Notes under the pieces: model-generated
Seen by the model: only the letters and a program-made list of their open reading frames with translations
Told to the model about the DNA's origin: nothing
Databases searched by the model: none
DNA from: Pandoraea terrae
GTDB lineage: Bacteria; Pseudomonadota; Gammaproteobacteria; Burkholderiales; Burkholderiaceae
Direction: 5' to 3'
Assembly: GCF_902459695.1 (NCBI RefSeq)
Contig: NZ_CABPRZ010000037.1
Span: 1 to 48,259 of the forward strand
Length of the DNA: 48,259 bases
Part shown: positions 1 to 8,533 of the stretch, piece by piece
How positions within the stretch are numbered: the first letter of the stretch is position 1
Layout: every line of letters starts with the position of its first letter
Position numbers and translations under genes: made by a program

Positions 1-186
1 GCGTCGATCGGCGCGCTGGGCTTCGGCCTGATGCAGGTGTACTTCCTGTTCTTCGTGGCGCTGCCGTCGTATCGCGGTGGCAAGCCGGCCGAAGCCAAGC
101 CGTGGGATGGCGCCGAAGGCCTCGAGTGGACTGTGCCGAGCCCGGCGCCGTTCCATACCTTCGAGACGCCGCCGAGAGTCCATTGA
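1..186 (+). CDS. ctaD: Cytochrome c oxidase subunit I, C-terminal fragment
   Basis: The window opens inside this gene; only the last 61 codons are present, in frame 1, ending at a TGA at 184-186. The translation starts with the end of a hydrophobic helix (ASIGALGFGLMQVYFLFFVA) followed by a soluble tail with the motif KPWDGAEGLEWTVPSPAPFHTFE, which is the typical C-terminus of aa3-type oxidase subunit I (heme-copper oxidase in the inner membrane). Downstream genes are all oxidase subunits or assembly factors, which supports the call. The catalytic core lies outside the window and cannot be checked. Confidence 0.93.
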   Translation, partial: ASIGALGFGLMQVYFLFFVALPSYRGGKPAEAKPWDGAEGLEWTVPSPAPFHTFETPPRVH

Positions 187-279
187 TCGGCGCACCGGTC
201 AGAATGTAGTCGTGGGATGGCGGCGGCGCGCACGGTGATATCCACTGTGCCACCGCCGCCGGAAACAACGGGATCCGAA

Positions 280-417
280 ATGTCTTCGCCTCAAGAAAAA
301 AGTTCGTCACGCGATGCGCTACGCGCCCGCAACCTGCGCACCGGTCTGATTCTCCTGACGGTCGTGGCGGTCTTCTTTATTGGCGTGATGATCAAGACGA
401 AATTGATGGGCATGTAG
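280..417 (+). CDS. Small cytochrome oxidase assembly protein
   Basis: A 45-residue protein with a charged N-terminus and one membrane helix (LILLTVVAVFFIGVMIK, residues about 23-39). Small single-helix proteins of this kind are found between ctaD and ctaG in many betaproteobacteria and are annotated as cytochrome oxidase small assembly proteins; the role is by context. An upstream ATG at 217 gives a 66-residue version, but the ATG at 280 has a GGGA ribosome-binding sequence at about 270-273 and gives the usual size. No catalytic motif is visible. Confidence 0.75.
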   Translation: MSSPQEKSSSRDALRARNLRTGLILLTVVAVFFIGVMIKTKLMGM

Positions 418-464
418 GGCGCTGCTTGCGGCGCGGAAGCGGGCCCCCTTTGTAGGAAGCGGCG

Positions 465-1040
465 ATGAGCGGCATGCGGCGTTTGAACCTTCGCACCTTC
501 GGCAAGTTGTTGCTGATGGTGGCCGTGATGTTTGGCTTCGGCTACGCGATGGTGCCGTTCTACAAGGCGTTCTGCGAGTTCGTCGGCATCAATCAGTTGG
601 GCGACAAGTCGAGCGGGATCGTTGCGCGCAACACGCAGGTCGACGAAAGCCGGCTGATCACCGTCGAGTTTGACGCCAATGCACGCGGACCGCTCACGTT
701 TGCGCCGGCGCAGAGCAGTATGCAGGTGCATCCGGGACAGATGGCGACGATCCGATACGAGGTCGCGAATCAGCAGCCGCATAGTGTGCGTGCGCAGGCA
801 ATTCCAAGTTATGTGCCGGCGGTGGCGGCCAGTTACTTCAAGAAGATCGAGTGCTTCTGTTTCACGCAGCAGACGCTGCAGGCGGGCGAGGCGAAGGAAT
901 TTCCGGTGGTGTTCGTCATCGATGCGAACCTGCCGAAGGATGTGAAGACGATCACGCTGTCCTATACTTTTTTTGATCTCGGAAAGACGCCGCCGAACGC
1001 TGCGGCCGATGACGGGAAGGATGGGGGCGGCAATGGATGA
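465..1040 (+). CDS. ctaG: Cytochrome c oxidase assembly protein CtaG (Cox11)
   Basis: 191 residues, the usual length for CtaG/Cox11, which delivers copper to the CuB site of oxidase subunit I. One N-terminal membrane helix (about residues 13-31) anchors a periplasmic immunoglobulin-like domain. The copper-binding signature CFCF sits at residues 130-133 in the context KKIECFCFTQQTL, and the conserved Cys37 lies just after the helix. It lies between ctaD and ctaE, and its stop overlaps the next start by 8 bp, so the two are probably translationally coupled. Confidence 0.96.
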   Translation: MSGMRRLNLRTFGKLLLMVAVMFGFGYAMVPFYKAFCEFVGINQLGDKSSGIVARNTQVDESRLITVEFDANARGPLTFAPAQSSMQVHPGQMATIRYEVANQQPHSVRAQAIPSYVPAVAASYFKKIECFCFTQQTLQAGEAKEFPVVFVIDANLPKDVKTITLSYTFFDLGKTPPNAAADDGKDGGGNG

Positions 1041-1254
1041 ATTCAAGGAGGCGGCCCGCCGCAAGCTGTCGTTCGGCCAGACGATCAAAGCCGTCTTCTG
1101 GTCGTTCTTCGGGGTGCGGAAAGGCCGTGATCACGACCGCGACATGGCACAGCTCAACCCTGTGCATCTGATTATCGCGGGCGGGATCGGCGGGCTTTTG
1201 TTTATCGTCGCACTGATCGTGCTGGTGAAATTGGCGATCCGCGTGGCGAGCTGA
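1033..1254 (+). CDS. DUF2970 family membrane protein
   Basis: 73 residues. The N-terminus (KLSFGQTIKAVFWSFFGVRK) and the following PVHLIIAGGIGGLLFIVALI helix match the DUF2970 family, which is found in betaproteobacterial oxidase operons. The ATG at 1033 overlaps the end of ctaG by 8 bp; longer in-frame starts (973 onward) would lie deep inside ctaG and give a low-complexity Arg-rich extension, so they were not used. Its function is not established; position suggests a role in oxidase biogenesis. Confidence 0.85.
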   Translation: MDEFKEAARRKLSFGQTIKAVFWSFFGVRKGRDHDRDMAQLNPVHLIIAGGIGGLLFIVALIVLVKLAIRVAS

Positions 1255-1294
1255 GGCGACATTCGAAAACTGGACTGAGAGTGGAGAAACAACA

Positions 1295-2155
1295 ATGAGT
1301 GGTCAACACCAAACGGCGCCCTATTACTACGTGCCGGCGTCGTCCCGCCATCCGGTGATGTGCAGTATCGGTCTGCTGGTGGTGCTGGGCTCCGCCGCGG
1401 CTTGGGTCAATGGACAGGCGTGGGCGCCCTGGACGCTGCTCGTTGGCCTGCTCTGGACGCTGTTCGTGCTGCGCGCATGGTTCGGCGACGCGATCGTCGA
1501 GTCCGAAGGCGGCCTCTACGGCAAGCGTATCGACCTGTCGTACCGCTGGGGGATGAGCTGGTTCATCTTCTCGGAAGTCATGTTCTTCGCGGCGTTCTTC
1601 GGCGCGCTGTTCTATGCGCGAGTGCTGGCGATGCCGTGGCTTGCCGATCTCGACAACAAGCTGCTGTGGCCCAATTTCGCGGCCGCGTGGCCGAACACCG
1701 GCCCGGCCGGCGTGGTCGACGCGTTCGAGACGATGGGCCCGTGGCCGATTCCGACGCTCAACACCGCGTTGCTGCTGACCTCGGGCAGCACGCTGACGGT
1801 CTCGCACCATGCGCTGCGTGCCAACGAACGTACCAAGGCGATTTTCTGGCTGGCGCTGACGGTGGTGCTCGGTGTGGTATTCCTGGGTTTCCAGGCCTTC
1901 GAATATCACCACGCGTATTCGGAATTGAACCTGAAGCTGACTTCGGGCGTCTACGGTTCAACGTTCTTCCTGCTGACCGGCTTCCACGGTTTCCACGTAA
2001 TGCTGGGCGCGATCATGCTGACGGTCATGCTGGTTCGCCTGATCAAGGGGCACTTCACGCCGGACCACCATTTCGGCTTCGAGGGCGCTGCCTGGTACTG
2101 GCACTTCGTGGACGTGGTCTGGCTCGGCCTGTACGTCGTGGTGTACTGGCTGTAG
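1295..2155 (+). CDS. ctaE: Cytochrome c oxidase subunit III
   Basis: 286 residues, seven predicted membrane helices, full family length. Recognisable subunit III blocks include RWGMSWFIFSEVMFFAAFFGA, the conserved FQAFEYHHA segment and the C-terminal WHFVDVVWLGLYVVVYWL. It belongs to the aa3-type terminal oxidase in the inner membrane, stabilising subunit I. It begins 40 bp after the DUF2970 gene with a GGAG sequence at about 1281, and is followed by a strong hairpin with a T run, which probably ends the ctaD-ctaE transcript. Confidence 0.97.
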   Translation: MSGQHQTAPYYYVPASSRHPVMCSIGLLVVLGSAAAWVNGQAWAPWTLLVGLLWTLFVLRAWFGDAIVESEGGLYGKRIDLSYRWGMSWFIFSEVMFFAAFFGALFYARVLAMPWLADLDNKLLWPNFAAAWPNTGPAGVVDAFETMGPWPIPTLNTALLLTSGSTLTVSHHALRANERTKAIFWLALTVVLGVVFLGFQAFEYHHAYSELNLKLTSGVYGSTFFLLTGFHGFHVMLGAIMLTVMLVRLIKGHFTPDHHFGFEGAAWYWHFVDVVWLGLYVVVYWL

Positions 2156-2231
2156 ACTGCGCGGCTGCGGGCCGGTGGCTGCAGGTTGCCGGCGCGCGGG
2201 GCAAGCGTGAAGCATGACGCCAGCGCGAACG

Positions 2232-2257
2232 ACGCCGCCGCTTCCGGCGGCGTTTTC
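2232..2257 (+). terminator. Rho-independent terminator after ctaE
   Basis: A perfect 9-bp stem (ACGCCGCCG at 2232-2240 with CGGCGGCGT at 2245-2253, loop CTTC) is followed by TTTT. It lies 77 bp after ctaE, where the ctaD-ctaE transcript should end. Confidence 0.8.
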
Positions 2258-2333
2258 GTTGCACAACGCCATTTCAGGATTCGTCCGATGGACGAACGTC
2301 GGCCGCTGCAGCAAGCTGGCGATGCGGGACAGG

Positions 2334-2432
2334 ATGCGGCGTTATGCCGCAGCGGGGTAAGCGGGACGGCGCTGCGCGCATGCGGTGGGCGGATTCGCCC
2401 GATGGGCGGTTCGGTGCGGCGTTTTGCCGCAC
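2334..2432. repeat. Two related stem-loops in the ctaE/DUF2909 convergent gap
   Basis: Hairpin 1 is TGCGGC-gttat-GCCGCA (2335-2351) and hairpin 2 is GTGCGGC-gtttt-GCCGCAC (2414-2432). They are about 80 bp apart and nearly identical in stem and loop. Neither is followed by a T run on either strand. They occupy the non-coding gap between two converging genes and could be RNA-end or short repetitive elements; nothing else is seen in 2258-2448. Confidence 0.5.
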
Positions 2433-2448
2433 GGCATTGTTCCGGGAA

Positions 2449-2652
2449 TCAGTACCGTATACCGGTGCTGTGAATCCAGCCCATCCAGTTTGCGAACAGG
2501 ATGAACAGGAACAACGCCACCGAAAAGCCGACGCGCAGCATCAGCGAGTGTACGGCGCGGTTGGTAGTGCCCTTGTCCCGCATCATGAAGAACAGCGCGG
2601 AAGCGAGACTGCCTAGAATCAGGACGAAGGCGACGGCAACGAGGATGCGCAT
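2449..2652 (-). CDS. Twin transmembrane protein, DUF2909 family
   Basis: 67 residues with two hydrophobic helices (about residues 2-22 and 43-62) separated by the polar segment RDKGTTNRAVHSLMLRVG. This matches the DUF2909 family, small proteins encoded opposite the oxidase genes beside SURF1. It is the only minus-strand gene inside the oxidase island and is divergent from SURF1 across an 86-bp gap. No biochemical role is known to me; involvement in oxidase assembly is inferred from position only. Confidence 0.82.
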   Translation of the reverse strand: MRILVAVAFVLILGSLASALFFMMRDKGTTNRAVHSLMLRVGFSVALFLFILFANWMGWIHSTGIRY

Positions 2653-2738
2653 GATCGGTCCGAGCGGGTAAGACTGTCATTATCTCATCATCGTGGCGAC
2701 CATATGTGGCGTGAACGGGCAAGGACTGGGTTGATCAC

Positions 2739-3497
2739 GTGTTGAAAACGATTTTGCGGGGCTGTCGGCCGTGGCCGGCGCTGTTGGTGGCATCGGGCGT
2801 GGCGCTGACCGCTGCGCTCGGCTTCTGGCAGTATGGACGCGCACAGACACGGCTCGCCCATCAGGCGCGAATCGAGCGTTGGGAAGCTGCGCCCGTGGTG
2901 CCGATCGGCACCGAGCCTGTTTCGCTCGCCGACGTCGAATACCATCGGGTGCGTATTTCGGGACAGTTTCTTGGCAATCGGGTCGTTTATCTCGATAATC
3001 GCCCCCGCAATGAACAGCCCGGCTTTTATGTCGTGATGGCGCTCGAGATCTCGCCTGGACACGCAGTGCTGGTCAATCGCGGGTGGCTGCCGCGCGACCT
3101 GCGGGACCGTACGGCAATCATGCCGTATCCGACCCCCCAGGGCGCCGTGACGATCGACGGCATCGCGCAGGCCGACCCGAGCCGGGCGTTCGAGCTTGGC
3201 AACGGCTCGGTCGCCGGCACGCCCATTCGCCAGAACCTCGACGTGGCCGCCTACGCCAAGGAAACCGGGCTGGTGCTCCAGCCGTTCGTCGTCATGCAAA
3301 CCAGTGCGCTGGACGATCGCCTTTTGCGCGACTGGCCGGCCCCGGCCTCGGGCGCGAACCGCAATTTCGGCTACATGGCACAGTGGTTCGCCATGTCGCT
3401 GGTGCTGGCCATCATGGGCCTGCGACTGGCCTATCGGCGCGGGCGAATGCTCGCCGCCGGATCGACGAACGCCATGAAGGAAGAAGGGACCGCATGA
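2739..3497 (+). CDS. SURF1 family cytochrome oxidase biogenesis protein
   Basis: 252 residues with the SURF1 architecture: an N-terminal membrane helix (about 10-27), a periplasmic domain and a second helix near residues 212-230. Family signatures are the GFWQYGRAQ segment after helix 1, YLDNRPRNEQPGFYVV, and VLVNRGWLPRD. SURF1 assists heme a insertion into subunit I. The start is a GTG at 2739, the only start consistent with a complete first helix. The stop TGA overlaps the next ATG by 4 bp (ATGA). Confidence 0.93.
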   Translation: MLKTILRGCRPWPALLVASGVALTAALGFWQYGRAQTRLAHQARIERWEAAPVVPIGTEPVSLADVEYHRVRISGQFLGNRVVYLDNRPRNEQPGFYVVMALEISPGHAVLVNRGWLPRDLRDRTAIMPYPTPQGAVTIDGIAQADPSRAFELGNGSVAGTPIRQNLDVAAYAKETGLVLQPFVVMQTSALDDRLLRDWPAPASGANRNFGYMAQWFAMSLVLAIMGLRLAYRRGRMLAAGSTNAMKEEGTA

Positions 3498-4120
3498 ACC
3501 CGAACGTAACGACACCGGATGAACCGGTGAAGGACTCCGCGCAGCGCCGTAAAGCGCGGCGCATGCTGATTTTGCTGTTTGTCGTGTGCGCCGCGCCGGC
3601 GGTGGCGGCGTACCTCATGTATTACGTCTTCCGGCCGCAGGGCGGCACGTCGGCGTACGGCCAACTGATCGAGCCGCAGCGGCCGATTCCGGCCGGCCTC
3701 ATGGTGCGAGACGAAAGCGGCCAGCCAGTGCCGCTCGCGCATATGAAAGGCAAATGGCTGATGCTGAGTGTCGATACGGCCGCGTGCGACGAGAAGTGCG
3801 TCAACAAGCTGTATTACATGCGGCAAATTCGCGTGTTGCAGGGCACTGAACGCACGCGGGTGGAGACCCTGTGGCTGATCACCGATGGTGCGCCGGTGCC
3901 GGCGAGGATTCACGAGGCATACGAGGAAACGAGCGAACTGCGCGCCGACCCCGTCGCGTTGGCCGCATGGCTGCCGACGCAGGCTGGCACGGGCGTGCGC
4001 GACCACATCTATCTGGTCGACCCGTTGGGCAATCTGATGATGGCGTTTCCGAAGGATCCCGAGCCGGGCAAGATCAAGAGCGATCTGGCGCGGCTGCTGA
4101 AGTGGTCGGGGACCGGCTGA
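3494..4120 (+). CDS. SCO-like membrane-anchored copper/thiol assembly protein
   Basis: 208 residues: a basic N-terminus, one membrane helix (about 24-45) and a thioredoxin-like domain. It carries a CxxxC pair (Cys98-Asp-Glu-Lys-Cys102), and His170 stands just before IYLVDPLGNL, the same arrangement as the copper-ligand histidine of SCO proteins (compare His165 before IYVFDPNG in the gene at 6262). The overall sequence is otherwise unlike SCO. The start overlaps the SURF1 stop by 4 bp and heme A synthase follows after 32 bp. Homologues are usually annotated only as a hypothetical or transmembrane protein; the copper or thiol role is inference from the motif and the operon. Confidence 0.78.
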   Translation: MNPNVTTPDEPVKDSAQRRKARRMLILLFVVCAAPAVAAYLMYYVFRPQGGTSAYGQLIEPQRPIPAGLMVRDESGQPVPLAHMKGKWLMLSVDTAACDEKCVNKLYYMRQIRVLQGTERTRVETLWLITDGAPVPARIHEAYEETSELRADPVALAAWLPTQAGTGVRDHIYLVDPLGNLMMAFPKDPEPGKIKSDLARLLKWSGTG

Positions 4121-4152
4121 TCCCGCCGCGTCGGCGCGCACAATGCAACGAC

Positions 4153-5319
4153 ATGCAATGGATTGAGTTATCGATGCTTTACGTTTTGGAACTGGGCCTG
4201 ATCGGCCTTGCGATCGCGGTGCTGCCGCTGACCTGGGTGCTGATCCGGCGCGACGCAAACAAATACCGCAAGCTTGCCTGGGTGACGGTCTTTCTCACGC
4301 TAGACCTCATCATGTTCGGCGGCTTCACGCGCCTGACCGATTCCGGCCTCGGCTGCCCGGATTGGCCTGGCTGCTATGGCACGTCCTCGCCTTTTGCCGC
4401 GCATCCGGAGATTCATGCTGCGCAGACGTTGCTACCGAGCGGACCGGTGACTTTCATGAAGGCATGGATCGAGATGGTCCATCGCTACTTTGCCATGGCG
4501 GTTGGCGTACTGATCATCGCGCTGATGGTGCTCGCGTGGGTCAAGCGCAAGGAATTGAAACAGTCGCCATGGCTGGCCACCGGCCTGTTCTTTCTCGTCT
4601 GCCTGCAGGGTGCGTTTGGTGCATGGACGGTCACGATGAAACTGCAGCCGGTAATTGTGACCACTCACTTGTTGCTGGCGCTGACCTTGCTCGGCTCGCT
4701 GGTGTGGCTGGCGTGCCGCCAGATGCCGCCGGGCATGGTCGCGGCCGACCCCGCTGCGACGCGCTGGCGCTGGGCGGCATTGGCCGGTCTGGGGTTACTC
4801 GTGTTCCAGATTGCACTGGGTGGCTGGGTGAGTACCAACTACGCCGTACTGGCATGCACGGACTTCCCGACGTGCCAGGGGCAATGGATTCCGCCGATGG
4901 ACTTCGGTCACGGCTTCAAGCTCTGGCGCGAGTTGGGCCGCACCGCCGGCGGTGAGATCATTCCCATGGACGCCTTGGTGGCGATCCATTGGGTGCATCG
5001 CACATTCGCGGTCATGGTGGTGCTGTACCTGGGCTGGCTGGCCACGCGTTTGCGCCGCCATGCGATGCTGCGGCGACCTGCCTTATTCCTGTTTGCCCTG
5101 TTGTTCGTGCAGTTCGCCACCGGCCTGTCGAACATTGTCTTCCAATGGCCCCTGCTTAATGCGGTCGCCCATAACGGCGGGGCAGCGGTCATGCTGCTGC
5201 TGCTCGTTATGCTAAACTACCGCATTATCGCGGCCGGCCGCTTGGCCCGCCAGACGCCCGTCCCGACGCCGGACCGGGCTGCCGCTCCACTCGCTGGCGC
5301 CCCGACTGGCTCGGCGTAG
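4153..5319 (+). CDS. ctaA: Heme A synthase (COX15/CtaA)
   Basis: 388 residues, about eight membrane helices. Oxidises heme O to heme A in the inner membrane for the aa3 oxidase. The conserved block [20 protein letters not shown] lies near the N-terminus, and heme-ligand histidines appear in [29 protein letters not shown] and [10 protein letters not shown] paired cysteine motif ([10 protein letters not shown]) occurs in the second half. The ATG at 4153 was chosen; an ATG at 4174 is also possible and costs 7 residues. ctaB follows after 17 bp. Confidence 0.95.
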   Translation: MQWIELSMLYVLELGLIGLAIAVLPLTWVLIRRDANKYRKLAWVTVFLTLDLIMFGGFTRLTDSGLGCPDWPGCYGTSSPFAAHPEIHAAQTLLPSGPVTFMKAWIEMVHRYFAMAVGVLIIALMVLAWVKRKELKQSPWLATGLFFLVCLQGAFGAWTVTMKLQPVIVTTHLLLALTLLGSLVWLACRQMPPGMVAADPAATRWRWAALAGLGLLVFQIALGGWVSTNYAVLACTDFPTCQGQWIPPMDFGHGFKLWRELGRTAGGEIIPMDALVAIHWVHRTFAVMVVLYLGWLATRLRRHAMLRRPALFLFALLFVQFATGLSNIVFQWPLLNAVAHNGGAAVMLLLLVMLNYRIIAAGRLARQTPVPTPDRAAAPLAGAPTGSA

Positions 5320-5336
5320 CGCATTGCCAAGAGTGT

Positions 5337-6242
5337 ATGAAAAGCACGACTCTATCTCCCATACCGGCTAGCCGTATCGCGCAGTACTGGGCGCTGACCA
5401 AGCCCCGCGTGACGCAGCTCGCCGTGTTTTGCGCCGTGATCGGCATGTTCCTGTCCACCCGCGGCATGGTGCCCTGGCAGGTGCTGATCGGCGGCACCAT
5501 TGGCATCTGGCTGCTGGCCGGGGCCGCGTTTGCCGTCAATTGCCTGATCGAGCAGCGTGTCGACGCCCTCATGCGCCGGACCGCATGGCGGCCGTCCGCA
5601 CGTGGCGAGATCACGCCGATACAGATCATCGTTTTTTCGACGGTGCTCGGCGCTGCCGGCATGGCCGTGCTGTACACATTCACGAACGCGCTGACCATGT
5701 GGCTCACGCTGGCCACCTTCGTCGGCTACGCGATCATTTATACGATCATCCTCAAGCCCTCCACACCGCAGAACATCGTGATCGGCGGGGCATCGGGCGC
5801 CATGCCGCCGGCCCTCGGCTGGGCTGCCGCCACGGGTGCCGTGCCCGCGGATGCCTGGATTCTCGTGCTGATCATTTTCGTGTGGACGCCGCCGCATTTC
5901 TGGGCGCTGGCGCTCTACCGCCGCCAGGATTACGTGAACTCGGGGCTGCCGATGCTGCCGATCACGCACGGCGAGAAGTACACGCGCCTTCAGATCCTGC
6001 TGTACAGCGTCGTGCTGTTCGCGGTGTCGCTGCTGCCGTTCGCGCATCGCATGAGCGGTTATGTCTACCTGGCCGCAGCCGTAGTCCTGAGCGGCATTTT
6101 CCTCGGCTACGCGTGGAAACTCTGGCGCAACTATTCCGACGAACTGTCGCGCTCGATGTTCCGTTATTCGATCGTCTATCTGTCGTTGCTGTTTGCGGCG
6201 TTGCTGATCGATCACTACGTGCAGATTTTCCTGCTCGGCTAA
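5337..6242 (+). CDS. ctaB: Protoheme IX farnesyltransferase (heme O synthase)
   Basis: 301 residues, UbiA prenyltransferase family with about nine helices. It farnesylates protoheme to heme O, the substrate of the upstream CtaA. Key signs are LTKPRVTQL near the N-terminus, the prenyl-diphosphate site [19 protein letters not shown], and the [17 protein letters not shown] block. The gene sits 17 bp after ctaA and 19 bp before sco, so the three are probably co-transcribed. Confidence 0.97.
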   Translation: MKSTTLSPIPASRIAQYWALTKPRVTQLAVFCAVIGMFLSTRGMVPWQVLIGGTIGIWLLAGAAFAVNCLIEQRVDALMRRTAWRPSARGEITPIQIIVFSTVLGAAGMAVLYTFTNALTMWLTLATFVGYAIIYTIILKPSTPQNIVIGGASGAMPPALGWAAATGAVPADAWILVLIIFVWTPPHFWALALYRRQDYVNSGLPMLPITHGEKYTRLQILLYSVVLFAVSLLPFAHRMSGYVYLAAAVVLSGIFLGYAWKLWRNYSDELSRSMFRYSIVYLSLLFAALLIDHYVQIFLLG

Positions 6243-6261
6243 CCTTTTCGTTCCGCTCAAC

Positions 6262-6864
6262 ATGACGCCTGCCTTCATGTGGTTGCGCCGCGCCGCTGCG
6301 CTCTTGTCCCTGACGGTGCTCGTCGCCGCATGTGGTAAGGATCAGCCGTCGTTCCAGAGTCTCGATATCACCGGCAACAAGGAATTCGCGCAGGATTTCT
6401 CGCTGCAGGATCCGCAGGGCAAGACACATACGCTGGCCGATTTCAAGGGCAAGGCCGTCGTGGTCTTCTTTGGCTACACGCATTGCCCGGATGTTTGCCC
6501 GACGACGATGGCCGAGATGAATCAGGTCATGCAGAAGCTCGGTAACGACGCGCAGAAGGTGCAGGTCATCTTCGTGACGGTCGACCCGCAACGCGATACG
6601 CCGCAACTGCTCGGCCAATACGTGCCGGCGTTCAATCCGGCGTTCCTGGGCCTGCGTCCGGCGGATGACGCCGCGTTGCAGAAGGTGACGAAGGGCTTCC
6701 GCGTGGTAGTGAACAAGGTCGAGGGCTCCACGCCCAATAACTATACGATCGACCATACCGCCGGCATCTACGTGTTCGACCCGAACGGCCAGTTGCGCCT
6801 GTTCATGCGTCCGGACCAATCAATCGACGCGATCACGCAGGATTTGAAGACGCTCGTTTCGTAA
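6262..6864 (+). CDS. SCO1/SenC family copper chaperone, lipoprotein
   Basis: 200 residues. A signal peptide ends in a lipobox (LVAAC, Cys24), so this form is probably a lipoprotein on the periplasmic face rather than helix-anchored. The thioredoxin fold carries the copper site CPDVC (Cys75, Cys79) and His165 in IDHTAGIYVFDPNG. SCO proteins deliver copper to the CuA centre of subunit II. It is the last gene of the oxidase island and is followed by a strong hairpin terminator. Confidence 0.96.
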   Translation: MTPAFMWLRRAAALLSLTVLVAACGKDQPSFQSLDITGNKEFAQDFSLQDPQGKTHTLADFKGKAVVVFFGYTHCPDVCPTTMAEMNQVMQKLGNDAQKVQVIFVTVDPQRDTPQLLGQYVPAFNPAFLGLRPADDAALQKVTKGFRVVVNKVEGSTPNNYTIDHTAGIYVFDPNGQLRLFMRPDQSIDAITQDLKTLVS

Positions 6865-6883
6865 CGCTTCAAGTCCCGCAATG

Positions 6884-6906
6884 CAAACCGGCCGCTGGCC
6901 GGTTTG
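6884..6906. terminator. Bidirectional hairpin between sco and rpoH
   Basis: A perfect 10-bp stem (CAAACCGGCC at 6884-6893 and GGCCGGTTTG at 6897-6906, loop GCT) lies between the converging sco and rpoH genes. On the plus strand it is followed by TTCGTTT. Because it is symmetric it can serve both transcripts. Confidence 0.75.
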
Positions 6907-6911
6907 TTCGT

Positions 6912-7856
<945 letters not shown>

Positions 7857-7863
7857 GTCAATA

Positions 7864-7870
7864 CTCTCCT
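7864..7870 (-). promoter_or_regulatory. Shine-Dalgarno site deciding a TTG start for rpoH
   Basis: AGGAGAG on the minus strand, seven bases before the TTG at 7856. It is the only strong ribosome-binding sequence near the N-terminus and selects the rare start codon over the ATG six codons later. Confidence 0.7.
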
Positions 7871-7892
7871 GGTGAGCCTTTGGGAACGTATT

Positions 7893-7919
7893 TTAGCACT
7901 CCCCCGGCGGGAGTGCTAA
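7893..7919. promoter_or_regulatory. CIRCE operator (HrcA binding site) upstream of rpoH
   Basis: The two arms are TTAGCACTC (7893-7901) and GAGTGCTAA (7911-7919) with a 9-bp spacer. This is an exact match to the CIRCE consensus (TTAGCACTC-N9-GAGTGCTAA). On the minus strand the left arm supplies a TTAGCA hexamer and the right arm runs into TAAAAT 18 bp later, so the operator seems to cover the -35 and -10 elements of the rpoH promoter. HrcA binding there would block polymerase directly. The match is observed; the promoter assignment is inference. Confidence 0.93.
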
Positions 7920-8080
7920 AGGCCATTAGAGGGCTTGCCCCACAAGAAGTTTCCATCGGGATCGGGGTTTTCCAGCAGGGGAGAAAAGATCGGAAAAAGT
8001 CTCTGCTCAAACGTCGGCATGTTGGTGTAAATTGCATCTCAAGCCGACACACAGGGCGACGGGTGACGCAGGAGGTCAGC

Positions 8081-8464
8081 ATGGCGGGGAAGCATATCGA
8101 CGCGGTTCGTAGTCTTGAGGCAGCGCGCTTCAGCGCGATGGTCGAGGGCGACGTCGAACAACTGGATTCACTTCTCGCCGACGGCATTCACTATGTTCAT
8201 TCCAACGGCAAGCGGGAAACCAAGGAGCAATTCCTCGGTGCCCTGTCGTCGGGCCGCCGCCGGTACCGTGACATCGAAATCCAGGCTCAGGAGTTGCGTC
8301 AGTTCGGCGACACGGTGGTCGTGACCGGAAAACTGTACGTCGAACTCGAAACGGCCACCGGCTCCCTGGCCTCTCAGATGACCTACACCGCGGTGCATGT
8401 GCGCGAAGCGGACGAATGGCGTCTCATCTCGTGGCAGGCCACAAGAACCGCATCTGATTCTTGA
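8081..8464 (+). CDS. NTF2-like (SnoaL/DUF4440) family protein
   Basis: 127 residues with the cone-shaped NTF2-like pattern: an N-terminal helix (SLEAARFSAMVEGDVEQLDSLL), then DGIHYVHSNG, a beta-rich middle (VVVTGKLYVEL) and the closing EWRLISWQATR. Such domains bind small ligands or act as isomerases; no substrate can be read from the sequence. The ATG at 8081 follows GGAGG (8071-8075). It is divergent from rpoH and convergent with leuA and is probably monocistronic. Confidence 0.82.
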   Translation: MAGKHIDAVRSLEAARFSAMVEGDVEQLDSLLADGIHYVHSNGKRETKEQFLGALSSGRRRYRDIEIQAQELRQFGDTVVVTGKLYVELETATGSLASQMTYTAVHVREADEWRLISWQATRTASDS

Positions 8465-8533
8465 CACCTGCGGAATTTCCGCGAATCGGGCGCCGATCCG
8501 GGCGGCGTGTCGCCCGAACCGGCGGTTTCGGTG

